Shown: in pieces, positions 1 through 12,141 of the stretch | Layout: the number at the start of each line of letters is the position of its first letter | Position numbering within the stretch: position 1 is the stretch's first letter | Source of the DNA: Romanomermis culicivorax | Lineage: Eukaryota > Nematoda > Enoplea > Mermithida > Mermithidae | DNA: 64,000 nt | Assembly (NCBI GenBank): GCA_963922205.1 | Contig: CAWUHX010000064.1 | Span: 1,256,257 to 1,320,256 of the forward strand | Direction of reading: 5' to 3' | Made by a program: the position numbers and the translations under genes | Notes under the pieces: generated by a model | Seen by the model: only the letters and a program-made list of their open reading frames with translations | What the model was told of the DNA's origin: nothing | Database searches by the model: none

Positions 1-1
1 G

Positions 2-1345
2 CGATTAGAAACCCGCCCCGAAATATCCACTATCAATTCGGTTTTGGAAGCTGAAGCAACTGAACAAGAAGAGCAACAGAAAAATTTCGCCGAACTCCAA
101 TGCACTGACCCAACTATCAAAAGTATTTTAGCAAAAATCGCCCAAAAACACCCCCTTACCCTTATCAAATTTGCAGTGCATCAAAACATTCTCTTCCGTA
201 TAGTCGACAAACAGGCAAAACTATACATTCCCAAGTCGCAAGTCCAGCATCTCATCGCCTCACATCATGACAGCAAATTCACAGGTCATTTTGCGGCCAG
301 GAAAACTTTACACTTGCTCAGGCAGAAATATTTTTTGCCCCAAATGAGCCAGGATATCAAACGTTACTGCAAAACTTGTCACCCATGCCAGACACAGAAA
401 GCCCTCCGACACAAAGTGCATGCAAACCTGGTACCAATTCAGCCGACTGGCCCATTTGATAGAGTTGGTGTTGATTGCATGGGACCATTACCCCTCACTG
501 AAGACGGCAACCGATTCATTGTCGTTTTCATCGAATATTTCACAAAGTATGTAGAGGCATTCCCGACCCCTGATATCACTGCAGCCACTATTGCCAAGCT
601 ATTCGTAACCAAAATTGTTTGCCGTCATGGGTCCCCAAAAATCATCCATTGTGATCGTGGCACCGATTTCGTATCTGATCTTTTCTCATGGATCACCAGT
701 TTATGCAATACTCAGAAAATTCACACTACCCCATATCATCCCATTGCCAATGGGGAAGTTGAGCGTTCCAACCAAACCCTAGCCACCCGTATCCGCATGT
801 ACATCAATTCAAATCACACTGATTGGGATACTTATCTCCCATATGCCGTTTTTTTGATCAATATTCATAAAAATGATAGCACATCATATCCCCCATTTGA
901 ATTACTCCACGGTAGACAAGCTAATCTGCCGTCAGACGATGCCTTAAATTTTTTCCCCACTTCCTACATGGTTGATTTAGACAATTACGCCCTTCGTGTA
1001 AAATCGCATTTTACAGAAGCACTCTCAACCGTGCAGAACAGTTTGCAAAAAGCCCAAGCCCACTATACCCGTCAGTATAACAAGCATGCTCAGAACATAC
1101 ATTACAAGGCAGGTGATCTTCTTCTTTATAAAAATCATTCGTGTAAACAAGGGTTGACTCCGAAATTCCTCCCTCGCCAAAACGGGCCCTATACAGTTAC
1201 AAATTTCATGTACCCCAACGTTACACTCAAACACCCCCATAAGAATATTACATTTACGGTGCATGTAAACAAGACAACCCCTTTCTACCCTCGGAAAGCA
1301 GCTATCGAATCTACCTCCACCCCTCCTCAACCTCGAAAGCCTTGA
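2..1345 (+). CDS. Ty3/Gypsy-type pol, integrase end (5'-partial)
   Basis: The frame is open from base 2, so this is the C-terminal end of a longer pol polyprotein cut by the window edge. An HHCC zinc-binding region is visible (HH..GHF near the start, then CKTCHPC). The DDE catalytic core follows: D in GVDCMGPLP, D in HCDRGTDF and E in NGEVERSNQTL. A basic C-terminal region comes after the core. This is the order expected of a Ty3/Gypsy integrase, which inserts the cDNA into host DNA. A polypurine tract and an LTR begin about 20 bp after the stop, confirming an LTR-element 3' end. The visible 448 codons contain no frameshift or stop, so the copy may be young. Protease, RT and RNase H would lie to the left. 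Confidence 0.93.
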   Translation, partial: RLETRPEISTINSVLEAEATEQEEQQKNFAELQCTDPTIKSILAKIAQKHPLTLIKFAVHQNILFRIVDKQAKLYIPKSQVQHLIASHHDSKFTGHFAARKTLHLLRQKYFLPQMSQDIKRYCKTCHPCQTQKALRHKVHANLVPIQPTGPFDRVGVDCMGPLPLTEDGNRFIVVFIEYFTKYVEAFPTPDITAATIAKLFVTKIVCRHGSPKIIHCDRGTDFVSDLFSWITSLCNTQKIHTTPYHPIANGEVERSNQTLATRIRMYINSNHTDWDTYLPYAVFLINIHKNDSTSYPPFELLHGRQANLPSDDALNFFPTSYMVDLDNYALRVKSHFTEALSTVQNSLQKAQAHYTRQYNKHAQNIHYKAGDLLLYKNHSCKQGLTPKFLPRQNGPYTVTNFMYPNVTLKHPHKNITFTVHVNKTTPFYPRKAAIESTSTPPQPRKP

Positions 1346-1363
1346 ACGAGGACGTTCAACTCC

Positions 1364-1376
1364 GGAAGGAGGGAAA
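1364..1376 (+). promoter_or_regulatory. Polypurine tract of the LTR retrotransposon
   Basis: The purine run GGAAGGAGGGAAA sits directly before the LTR. It is the expected primer site for plus-strand DNA synthesis and fixes the LTR boundary at base 1377. Confidence 0.75.
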
Positions 1377-2272
1377 TGTAACGTACCTGCTAAAGCAGTA
1401 CTGTAAATATGTAGCATACTGTATGTAATAGACATTTATTAAATATTAGTCATTTTCGTATTTTATCGTCTCAAGGGTGTCTGGGATTCACACCCAAACA
1501 TTCCTATAAAATTACGTGAAGTACTTTATTTTGATCCGTTCACACCCCGGTAGCCCAATTAAGATGCCCCAATTAATTTGCACAAACGGCAGCTGTTCCC
1601 CTAGAACCTACACTAAACTACACATTCCACAGCTACCGTAACCCCCGGTAAAAATCGTAAACAACACCTGCACACAGTAAAATACGTAGAAGCCCCGCCG
1701 TACAGTAGTCTCAAGTGTAACAGTAGCGGCGGCCCCACAAAACATGTGTATACAGAGAAACCAATACAGGAAGCATGCACAGAAGCACAAAGGTGTTGCC
1801 AAGCCCACTGTAGAAAGCAAGTGAAGCACAGAAAGCATACGATACCAGAAAAGCATTAGAGAGGCGTAATTAAGAAAGCATAAAAAGCGTAGCAGGAAAC
1901 AACGATTGGCGGAAGAAGATGGACAGAAGCTCGACCTCCCGCGACGCCGAGGGAGTGGCCAGAATCGCCGTATAAAAGAAGAAGCAAAGCTTGATTTGAT
2001 TTATTCTTTTTCTTGTGGTTTTTCCGTTTTGACTTCCGCACTCGCCCCGTCTTTTTATACATTTGCAAGCGGCCGACTATCCGAAAGCAACTTAAACCGA
2101 GGCCCCCGTTTGTATTTTAAATCGAAGCGCGTTTTATTGTCGACGTTCAAGGGACCGTCGATCACCATTGTTTATTGTAATCGTACACCCGCGCCCCCGC
2201 CCCGTTATTTGTCCCCGCTGTATCGACCGATTGGTTAGAAGTAAAGTACCTCACACAAATCTGGTCGTTACA
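1377..2272 (+). mobile_element. 3' LTR of the Ty3/Gypsy element (family A)
   Basis: This LTR of about 896 bp runs from TGTAACGTACC to GGTCGTTACA and so has the TG...CA ends. Near-identical copies occur at 3500-4394 and 5068-5964 (inverted), 7527-8426 (direct) and 53062 (direct, interrupted). The copies fix the termini base by base. Open frames inside the LTR are not conserved genes. Confidence 0.92.
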
Positions 2273-3499
2273 ATTTTTACACATGCATTTTGTGTTCGTT
2301 TTTATATTTTCATGCATTTCTATGTTTCATTTTGTTGTATTTTTATTTCTTTATGAACGCGGGCTACAGTAGGCCCTTTAGCTAAAAACTTCCGCCAGCC
2401 GTGCTCCACGAGCACATGGCTATTTTTGGTGCATTCCATGCACCTCTTATCACCAAAAATTAGCGTCGTTTTGTTACGCAAAAACGACTAGCTAAGAAGT
2501 TTAGCTAAAGATGTTCATATGCTTAGCATAGGCACTGCAGTCGGCCTCAGTGCTAAACGCATGTGAACGAAAAAATGTCTATGTGCTCATAGGCATCTTC
2601 TGCATCGCGTCTAGGTGTAGAAGTTAGCTTGGACGCCGAGAAACTCCGCCCAAGCTGCAGCTGTAGCCAAACATGTCCTTAAAAGGACATGTTTCTTTAA
2701 TTTTTCGCTCACTTTTGGGTTCACCAAGCTTCCGTCCGGTTGTAACTCCGCGTCCGCCGCCTTATTTTAAATTTGCATAATTTTATATACACCTGTGCGT
2801 CCGCCGCCTTATTTCCAAATAAATTTGCATAAATTGATACCCTTCTACTGCGTCCGCCGCTTACCCGTCTACAGTACCCGCTGCCCATCAGTGCCAGGTG
2901 TCCGACCGCTGCGGTTGGCAGAGAAACGTTCGAGAGTCGCCTCCCGATCGCCTACACCCGTCGCTAGGACTCGTGTGGATTGCATCCCCGCCCAGTGCTA
3001 GAAGACTGAAAGTATCCAGCGACTTGCCGCCCGTTTTTGTCGAATCGCTTGAGAAACAGGACTAGGTGAGTCTTCTCAGGGGAGTATTGTTGTTTGTGGG
3101 GTATTTGTTGGGGAACCCTTCTTAAGTCGGTTTCCCAGGTCTTCCACAGATAAGTAGGGCCTCCACCTCTCAGGTTCGGGCTAAAAAGGGGCTGTCCGGT
3201 TAATAATCGGGTCCCACAATTTAGGTCATTTTACGGGTGACCCTGTCCCCACTCTCACTGAGTAGGCCTTGGGGATTGTCCCACCTAGCCTGGCGGCGTT
3301 GTCCATTACCCTACAGTTAGACCCAAGGACAACACCAGAGAGCACCAGCTATGGGTCTCCCTATAGCCACCATTCGCCAGGTTAGGCCCAAATGCCAACC
3401 AGGGGAGCCTGGGGAAAATGCCAGTATCCATCAGGAGTCACAGCCTATTACTTACTGTAATGGGGTCAATCTGATATGGTTCACCATCAATGTGACGTC
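2273..3499 (+). repeat. Dispersed repeat family B, forward copy
   Basis: This stretch matches 9200-10560 in the same orientation and 5965-6850 plus 4860-5060 inverted. Shared landmarks are a 'cacctcttatc' block, a 'catcttctgca' block, a TCCTTAAAAGG palindrome and a GGACTAGGTRAGTCTTCTC sequence that looks like a strong splice donor. I read it as the LTR-plus-leader of a second LTR-type family. No coding region is supported. The family A LTR at 1377-2272 abuts its left end. Confidence 0.6.
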
Positions 3500-4394
3500 T
3501 GTAACGACCAGATTTGTGTGAGGTACTTTACTTCTAACCAATCGGTCGATACGGCGGGGACAAATAACGGGACGGGGGCGCTGGCATACGGTTACAATAA
3601 CAACGGGTGATCGACGGTCGCTTGAACATCGACAATAAAAACGCGCTTCGATTTATAATACGAATGGGGCCTCCGTTTAAGTTGCTTCCGGATAGTCGGC
3701 CGCTTGCAAATGTATAAAAAGACAAGGCGAGCGCGGAAGTCAAAACGTAAAAACCACAAGAATAAGAATGAACAAATCACGCCTTGCTTCTTCTTTTATA
3801 CAGCGATTCTGGCCACTCCCTGGGCATCGCGGGAGGTCGAGCTTCTGTCCATCTTCTTCCGCCAATCGTCGTTTCCTGCTACGCTTTTTATGCTTTCTTA
3901 ATTACGCCTCTCTAATGCTTTTCTGGTACTGTATGCTTTCTGTGCTTCGCTTGCTTTCTACGGTGGGCTTGGCCACACCTGTGTGCTTCTGTGCATGCTT
4001 CCTGTATCGGTTTCTCTGTATACACATGTTTTGTGGGGCAGCCGCTACCGTTACACTTGAGACTACTGTACGGCGGGGCTTCTACGCATTTTACTGTGTG
4101 CAGGTGTTGTTTACGATTTTTACTGGGGATTACGGTAGCTGTGGAATGTGTAGTTTAGTGTGGGTTCTAGGGGAACAGCTGCCGTTTGTGCAAATTAATT
4201 AGGGCGTCTTAATTGGGCTACCGGGGTGTGAACGGATCAAAATAAAGTACTTCACGTAATTTTGTAGGAATGTTTGGGTGTGAATCCCAGACACCCTTGA
4301 GACGATAAAATGTGAAAATTAATAATATTTAATAAATGTCTATTACATACAGTATGCTACATATTTACAGTACTGCTTTAGCAGGTACGTTACA
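3500..4394 (-). mobile_element. Solo LTR, family A, inverted
   Basis: The copy runs TGTAACGACC to GGTACGTTACA, which is the reverse complement of the 1377 LTR. It is flanked by cgtc (left) and tgtc (right), a 4-bp target duplication with one later change. There is no internal region, so it is a recombination product. Confidence 0.9.
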
Positions 4395-5067
4395 TGTCTA
4401 AAACACGGTACTATCTGATGTGATACCCAAACCTCCTCACCTCCCCCGCTAAACGTGACATGGCGTTAAACGTGACATGTTGAATCACATATATTCTCCT
4501 ATGATGTGTCAGTCATGGATTCTCAACTTCAAAATCAATCACTTTTTCTAAATATACTTCTGTTGCTTTCCTTTTTCCTGTGTTCACTATTATTGTACTG
4601 TAACAACAGGAGAAAACGGCATTTGCAGAAACTTTTTCTGGCTTTTCTGCAGTGCAGAAATCCGGGTGGTGCAGAAAACACTCTGCTATGGAAAAAATAT
4701 CACTATTTAGCAGTTTCCCTTTACAGCAATGTCCGTCAAACGATTTCAATGATTATTTGAGTTTGCAGAATAATGCAATATTTTCTTAACACACATTACG
4801 TAGAACTGGGAGCCATGTCACATTAGACGAAATTGTGGCCAATCACATTGATGGACAAAAATCCATGCCATGATAAAAATACAGCGATGTCACGAATGAC
4901 ATGCTGTGACCCCCTTAGGTGGCTCGCTTGAGTTCTACTTCGGGAACCTGACCTGGCAGGTACTGGCTATTCGAGGGCCTATAGAGTACCTTGGTGCTGT
5001 CCTGGGGTTCTGCTGTAGAGTAATGGACAGCACCGCCAGGTCAGGGGTGCCAATCATACATGGATAG
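4395..5067. repeat. Family B fragments and unassigned AT-rich DNA
   Basis: The stretch from about 4860 to 5060 matches 10260-10400 in reverse (a dispersed-repeat leader with 'ggacagcacc' and 'cctggcggc' blocks). The rest, 4395-4860, shows nothing I can assign. Confidence 0.45.
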
Positions 5068-5964
5068 TGTAACGACCAGATTTGTGTGAGGTACTTTACT
5101 TCTAACCAACGGTCGATACAGCGGGGATGGAATAACGGGACGGGGCACGGGCAGTACGATAATACGAAAATACACGAATGATCGACGGTCGCTTGAACGT
5201 CGACAATACAAAACGCGTCTCAATTTATAATATGAACGGGGGCCTCCGTTTAAGTTGCTTTTGTACAATTGGCCGCTTGCAAATATATAAAAAGGACGGG
5301 GCGAGCGCGGAAGTCAAACAATGTAAAACCACAAGAAGAATGATATCACGCTTTGCTTCTTCTTTTATACGACGTTTTTGGCCACTCCCTGGGCGTTGCG
5401 GGAGGTCGAGCTTCTGTCCATCTTCTTCAGCCAATCGTCGTTTCCTGCTACACTTTTTATGCTCACTTAGTTACGCCTCTCTAATGCTTCCCTGGTACTA
5501 TATGCTTTCTGTGCTTTGCTTGCTTTCTACGGTGGGCTTGGCCACACCTCTGTGCTTCTGTGCATGCTTCCTGTATCGGTTTCTCTGTATACACATGTTT
5601 TGTGGGGCCGCCGCTACTGTTACACTTGAGACTACTGTCTGGTGGGGCTTCTATGTATTTTACTGTGTGCAGGTGTTGTTTAAGATTTTTACAGGGGATT
5701 ACGGTAGCTCTGGAATGTGTAGTTTAGTGTAGGTTCTAGGGGAACAGCTGCCGTTTGTGCAAATTAATTAGGGCATCTTAATTGGGCTACCGGGGTGTGA
5801 ACGAATCAAAATAAAGTACTTCACGTAATTTTGTAGGAATGTTTGGGTGTGAATCCCAGACACCCTTGAGATGATAAAATGTGAAAATAAAATAATATCT
5901 AATAAATGTCTATCACATACAGTATGCTACATATTTACGGTACTGCTTCAGCAGGTACGTTACA
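5068..5964 (-). mobile_element. Solo LTR, family A, inverted
   Basis: This full-length solo LTR of about 897 bp is flanked on both sides by the perfect 4-bp duplication ATAG. Confidence 0.92.
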
Positions 5965-6850
5965 ATAGCATAGAAATTCTGCTGGGGGTCAGCCAGGACG
6001 GGGGGTGGAATACAACATTTTTGATATGTGATATGAAAGGGTGGATGGGCGCCGAAAGAGATCCAAGCATGGAGCAGCAGGAGGTAACTATGAGCAAGGG
6101 GTGACAGATATATTCCTGAATAGGATTCGTGCGGCGGACGCAGTGGACACAATAAACGTATGCAAAATTATTGGTAACTGTAGGGCGGGGGACGCAATAC
6201 AATATAATAGGTTAAAAGTTGGACGGAGGCAGACGCAGAGCTAAAAACGCAAGAGAAACTTGGAAGGCGCTAAAATGAGTACAAAACTAACAAAACAGGC
6301 CCTTTTAAGGACCTCCTAGACCTACAGTATGCCCTGGGGGGAGCTAATTGACACTCAAGCTAACTTCTGCAGTGGAAGTCAGTGCAGAAGATGCCTATGG
6401 TCACATAGAAATTTTCCAGTTCAAATACAATAAGCATTGGGACGAGTTTCACTCTCCATGCTTAACATATGAATGTCTTTTAATGAGATTTTCCAAACTA
6501 GTCATTTTGTGTTGCAAAATGTCACTAGTTTTTACTGATAAGAGGTGCACGTAATGCCCTAATTATAGCCATGAGCTCCTAGAACTTATCTGGCGGAAAT
6601 TCTGATTAACAGGTTACATACCGAAGTGTACGTGGGAAATGGAAGCAACAAAAACGTAACAAAAATGAAACACAAAAATGCACACAAGAATGCAAGTAAA
6701 ACATAATGAACGAAATGAAATAAAAGTAAGTAACTGTTAAACAAAAAGTGATGAAAAACATAAAGCGTGAACATGATGTAAATCATGTGACATTGGGCAA
6801 AATTGATCGGCACATGACAACACTTAGAAAGTTTATTCTTGAATTAATGA
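5965..6850 (-). repeat. Family B repeat, inverted copy
   Basis: Read in reverse, this matches 9200-9900: the Met-rich 'tgcattttttgtgtttcattt' region, the 'cacctcttatcagtaaaaact' block and the 'cacgaatcctattcaggaatata' block. The left edge (5968-6025) also matches, in reverse, the end of the repeat at 11460-11515. Short open frames here lie in the repeat and are not credible genes. Confidence 0.55.
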
Positions 6851-7526
6851 CTCAAGCTAGCCATAAATCAATATTTCTATGATGAGCAAAGACAGGAACA
6901 TAATATTGTGTTCTTCTTTAAATGCTTGATGACAATGGAAAGCAAGTCTGGTGTTTATATTTCTATGATTTTATGCTTAATAATAGGTTACCTATCAGAC
7001 AAAAAATTTGCAGGCACTCACCCAACCTTGAATTTTTTGGAAAAAATATTTTGTCATGAGCTTTATATGAGCAATGTATACAACAGTGCAGATTTTAGTC
7101 ATTTCTCAACAGGCCTCTTATCAAAAATTCCTCTCAATTTTTCTTGCTTCTGAAAAATTAGTTCATTTTGTCACGGACAGCCACTCAAGTGATATTAAAG
7201 TATACCTTTAATTTCATACAGTATGCTTGTTTATTGTTGTATTTGCACGCTTTCATATTTGTGTCTTTTTGTAACTATTTCTTTGCTTGACAAGCAACTT
7301 AAGCAAACAAAGTCCGCTTCCTTCCAGAGATCCTTTCCTCCATCTCTACAGGAATGCACGGGCGCTGGCTTCTTCTTACCTAAGAAGGATCCAGTGCCAG
7401 CTATTTTCAGCCTTCATCCTGACGTTCTCCAAGAAGAAGCATCCACGATTACTTGGTCACCTCCTCCTAAAGTATATAGGAGCAATTGACACTCCTATCC
7501 CACTAGCATAAATACCGAGTTTGTTC
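6851..7526. other. Unassigned intergenic DNA
   Basis: This is AT-rich sequence with short uninterrupted frames but no recognisable protein motif. It ends at the target duplication of the solo LTR at 7527. Confidence 0.4.
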
Positions 7527-8426
7527 TGTAACGTACCTGCTAAAGCAGTACTGTAAATATGTACCATACTGTATGTGATAGACATTTATTAAATATTATT
7601 TCATTTTCACATTTTATCGTCTCAAGGGTGTCTGGGATTCACACCCAAACATTCCTATAAAATTACGTGAAGTACTTTATTTTGATCCGTTCACACTCCG
7701 GTAGCCCAATTAAGATGCCCCAATTAATTTGCACAAACGGCAGCTGGTCCCCTAGAACCTACACTAAACCACACATTCCACGGCTACTGTAATCCCGCGT
7801 AAAAATCGTAAACAACACCTGCACACAGTAAAATAAGTAAAAGCCCCGCCAGACAGTAGTCTCAAGTGCAACGGTAGCGATGGCCCCACAAAACATGTGT
7901 ATTCAGAGAAACAGATACAGGAAGCATGCACAGAAGCACAGAGGTGTGGCTAAGCCCACCGTAGAAAGCAAGCGAAGCACGAAAAGCATACAGTACCAGG
8001 AAAGCATTAGAAAGGCGTGACTAAGTAAGCATGAAAAGCAAAGCAGGAAGCGACGATTGGCTGAAGAAGATGGACAGAAGCATGACCTCCCGGGATGCAC
8101 AGGGAATGGCCAAAAACGTCGTATTTAAAGAGAAGCAACGCGTGATTTTTGTTATTATTATTCGTAGTTTTTGATTTCGTTGTTTAACGATCATCTCATA
8201 ATTTGCAAGTGCCGTTTTTACGAAAGCAGTTAAACCGAGGCCGTTCATTATTTGCAAGCTGAGACCGCATTGTTCCGTTTATTGTTGTCGACGTCTCAAA
8301 GCAGCCGTCGATTAGTATCCGTATTGCCCCCGTATTGTCAACTCGCCCGTCTCCCCCGCTCCGTTGTAGCCATATCGACCATTCATTTGGTTAAAGTAAA
8401 GTGTTTCAGGAAATCTGGTCGTTACA
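7527..8426 (+). mobile_element. Solo LTR, family A, direct
   Basis: This solo LTR of about 900 bp is flanked by the perfect 4-bp duplication GTTC. It is more diverged toward its 3' third than the other copies, suggesting an older or different subfamily member. Confidence 0.9.
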
Positions 8427-8430
8427 GTTC

Positions 8431-9199
8431 CACCAAACCCTTATTCCGATACTACAGAGTTCGGATGAAATTGGAGCACCTTACGTCATCGTCATTTATT
8501 ATATTTTAATAAATAATTCATTTGAATATTCTTTCGGTAAGTCTTCTCCTTAAGCTGCAACATTGGTTTTGGGCCCCAGCTTCTTCTCAGCCCTTCAGTC
8601 TTCAATTGGCTTTCTCCCTCCAGGAACTTCCCATTAGGACTAAGGTTCCAGCTCTCCATAAGGCCCTTTCCAGGACTAGGTTGCTGACGTCTCTCTCATC
8701 ATCTACAGGGAGTCAATCTAATTGATAAGCTCTGTAGCATACAAGGTGGAGGTTATGAGTAGGGTTTCCTACCTACAGTACCCCATTGTCTGCAACTCCC
8801 ATTACATCTTCTAGACCTCACTCTTGAGGCTGCACTACTTCCCTACTTCATCCTCATGTTTCTATTGAATGATGTGTCATACATCTGCCGGACCTGTAAA
8901 TTGTGACATATGCAATGAAGACCAGACAATTTCTTCAGGTCATTGTCACATTTTTTAATTTTTGATTTTTTTGACATTTTTGAAGCTGCTAATGAGGTCC
9001 AAAATTCTTAGCAGCAAGAAATTTCATGATTTACATTTTATACTGAACAATTTTCTGTTCTATGTACAGCATACATGCAAGTTATGGGGATTGAGTAGAT
9101 TCTTGTGGACCCCTAGCAATGATTGAGAAAATAACAAAGAAAAATTGGCAAGAGAGAAGAGAAAATTGTCATAAAGATGAAGCTGATGCTGTAGTTTAA
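8431..9199. other. Unassigned intergenic DNA
   Basis: No gene is recognised. A donor-like GTAAGTCTTCTCC at about 8537 recalls the leader of family B, but similarity beyond it is not evident. Confidence 0.35.
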
Positions 9200-10560
9200 A
9201 AATTTTTTGTAAGACAGTGTCATGTGCCGATCAATTTTGCCCAACGTCACGTCTTTTATTTTGTTTTGTTCATTATGTTTTACTTGCATTCTTCGGTGCA
9301 TTTTTGTGTTTCATTTTTGTTACATTTTTGTTGCTTCTGTTCTGCATGTAGACCACAGTATGTAACCTGTTAATCAGAATTTCTGCCAGATAAGTTCTAT
9401 GAGCTCATGGCCATAATTGGAGCTTTACATGCACCTCTTATCAGTAAAAACTAGTGGCATTTTGCAGCACAAAATGACTAGTTTGGAAATTCTCATTAAA
9501 AGATGTTCATATGTTAAGCATGGAGAGTGAAACTTGCCCCAATGCTTAACATATTCGAACTGGAAAATATCTATGTTACCATAGGCATCTTCTGCACCGA
9601 TTTCTGCTGGAGAAGTTAGCTTGGGCGTCATTAGCTCTACACAGGGCATACTGTTGGTCTACGAGGTCCTTAAAAGGGCCTGTTTTGTTAGTTTTGTACT
9701 CAGTTTTGGGCTCTCCAAGTTTTGCTTGCGTTTTTAGCTCTGTGTCCGTCGAATTTATGTATTTTAATTGATATTGTATTGCGTCTGTGGCTGTACCCCT
9801 TACATCAATAAATTTGCATACATTTATTGTGTCCACTGCCTCCGCCACACGAATCCTATTCAGGAATATACCCCTTGCCCCTTGCATCTAATTACCTCCT
9901 GCCACTCCACAATTTGATCATTTGCGTCGCCCATCAACCTATTCACATCACTCACAGGGCCAACCTAACCGGATCGCCATCACCCTCCGTTCCGGCCGTC
10001 CAAGACCTGTCAACCCATGAACTCGTGGATCAACAGGGACCCATCGCACAAGCACCGAACCGTATTTGAGAACAGGACTAGGTAAGTCTTCTCAGGGGAT
10101 TATTGTTGTTGAGGGTGTATTTTGGGGAACCCTTCCCTAAGTCGGTTTTCCCTTGAGACCCCCTCAGTTAAAGGAGCCTTTGTACCTCTTGGGTTAGGGC
10201 CAAAAAGGGGATTTAGGTTTACAATCGGGTACCCTACATTAGGTCATTCCACGAGTGGCCTTATCCTTCATTCTCACTGAATGGGACCAGGGATTGTCAC
10301 CCCTGACCTGGCGGCATTGTCCATTACTCTACAGCAAAACCTCAGGACAGCACCAAGGTACTCTGTAGGCCTTCCTATAGCCAGCACCAGCGGGGTCAGG
10401 TTACTGAAATGAATACAAAACCGAGCCACCCAATGGGTCACAGCATGTCACTCACAGTGACATGGCCGTATTTTTCTACCAATATGGCATGGGTTTCTTC
10501 CCATCAATGTGATTGTCCAATTTCAGTTAATGTGACATGGCTCCAGTTTTCGTTTAATGT
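9200..10560 (+). repeat. Dispersed repeat family B, forward copy
   Basis: This is the best-preserved copy of family B. It contains the 'cacctcttatcag', 'catcttctgcac', TCCTTAAAAGG and GGACTAGGTAAGTCTTCTC landmarks in the same order as at 2273-3499. The donor-like GTAAGT at about 10083 is placed as in the leader of a retroelement. No protein-coding region is supported. Confidence 0.55.
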
Positions 10561-10599
10561 GACAAAGGCAAGTATACTTGATTCCAAAGAGGTGACATC

Positions 10600-11540
10600 A
10601 AAACTTTAAAAAGTGCTGTCTAAGCAAATAATTTCACATATCTGACTGATATGGGTCGGAGAATATGCTGTTGGATGTTAGAAGACCTTTCTATGATTTT
10701 CGTTATCAAGAATGAAAAAAGTTCAATTCCGCTCTCCCTTTCCGGGCTGACCCCGAGCAGAATTTCCATGCTGTGCAAGTATGTTGTAAAGTCATTAGAT
10801 CTCAAGCTGAGAAAAATGGTATATGAAACAAGGTGTCTCTCATCAACGCATTTTTGCGAATTGTGACTGATGAATTGGATAACGTACTTTAACTAATTCT
10901 TTGGTGAATGAAAGTCGTTTATAACGCGGTGAAAGTCAAAAAAATGATTCAACTTGATACACACACATTCACTTGGTTAAAAATTATACTGTAAAAGATG
11001 CGAAATTCCACGAGAATAGGAAAGGCTAACATCATTTGAAAAATATCATGCTTGTTTACTGTCGAACGATAGAACTGCACATGGGTACCTGGCATGCATG
11101 AACGGGCGGGGTGGGATAGGGTGTTTTTGACCCCCATCAGACTTTCATTGCCCCCCCCCCCCCCAGCAGATTCTTGCTGACCTCTAGCAGATTTGACTCT
11201 CTCGGCACTGATCGAGAAGATTATGAAGGAAAATGAGCAAGAGAGAAGAGAAAGTCGTCATAAGAATGGGACTGATGCTGTAGTTTGACTACTTTTCTAT
11301 ACAAAGCATACATGATTCCAAAAAAGTAACATAAAAACTTTATAAAAGTGCAGCCTAAGCAAATAGTTATACATATCTGACTAATATAAGTTGAGAAATA
11401 TGCCGCTTGAATGATAGAATACTTATCTAAGACCCTTCTTTCGTTATCATGCACGAAAAAATTTGTACCCCACCCCCTGTCCTGGCTGACCTCCAGTAGA
11501 ACTTCTATGCTGCATGCCTGGACTGGTACTCGAAAAATTT
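10600..11540 (+). repeat. Diverged direct duplication (about 180 bp units)
   Basis: The segments 10610-10790 and 11335-11515 match loosely along their length ('taagcaaata', 'catatctgact', 'ttcgttatca', 'gctgacc', 'agaa.ttc.atgctg'). The second also matches 5968-6025 in reverse. A run of 14 C lies at about 11151. They look like decayed ends of one repeat family. No gene is seen. Confidence 0.45.
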
Positions 11541-11966
11541 TGATCAGTTAACCAAGTTATTGAGGGAAATTTTCAGCTTTGCCGTCTGAAGAATAATTTT
11601 TTTATTAATTAAAATAATAAGCTTAGTAGTCATGAGATTATTTACAAATTAATAGTGTAAAATGGCATGATTCTTTCGGTGAGCATCACAATGTAAGATC
11701 CTGAGATGACCTTTACACATAATTCGAATCTTCAAAATTCTTGAGAAGTCATTACCCTTTGTTAAGTATTGAATTCCGCCCAAATATACCCATTTCGAAT
11801 AATTTTCAACAGAACTTTCTGAGGAAATTTTCAGTTGGATTAAAATTTCAGCGAAAACACATTCAAAAAATTTTTCGAGTGCGCGTCCAAAGCTTGAGTT
11901 AAACATGAACAAAAAAAGAAAAAATTGAGAGTTAAATCTTTTTAATTTTTTAAAAGATTAGGATAC

Positions 11967-11971
11967 AAAAA
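11967..11971 (-). terminator. Pol III terminator of the tRNA gene
   Basis: A TTTTT run on the minus strand lies 2 nt after the tRNA discriminator base. Confidence 0.7.
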
Positions 11972-11973
11972 GT

Positions 11974-12044
11974 AGGTCGTGCTGAGAGTCGAACTCAGGT
12001 TGATGGATTCAAAGTCCATAGTGCTGCCACTACACCACACAACC
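11974..12044 (-). tRNA. tRNA-Gln-TTG: tRNA-Gln (anticodon TTG)
   Basis: The cloverleaf closes fully. The acceptor stem pairs GGTTGTG with CACGACC (one G-T pair), the D stem pairs GTGT with GCAC, the anticodon stem pairs ATGGA with TCCAT, and the T stem pairs CTGAG with CTCAG around loop TTCGACT. The anticodon loop CTTTGAA gives TTG, decoding CAA (Gln). The D-arm TGGTGTAGTGGCAGCA serves as A box and GTTCGACTC as B box. There is no intron. Stem integrity argues for a functional gene, although the short D loop (7 nt) should be checked with a tRNA covariance model. Confidence 0.93.
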
Positions 12045-12141
12045 ACACGACAAGGTGATGTTATTTCGCTATATAATCTGGAAAATTTTATCGTAAAAGG
12101 AAATCAAAGTTGACAAATTTTTGGAATCACAATAACAGCGG

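Noticed and set aside
1906-2356. Open frames inside the family A LTRs (also 3768-4202 and 5178-5732, up to 184 codons)
   Set aside because: They lie within LTR copies, shift or break between copies, and show no protein motif.
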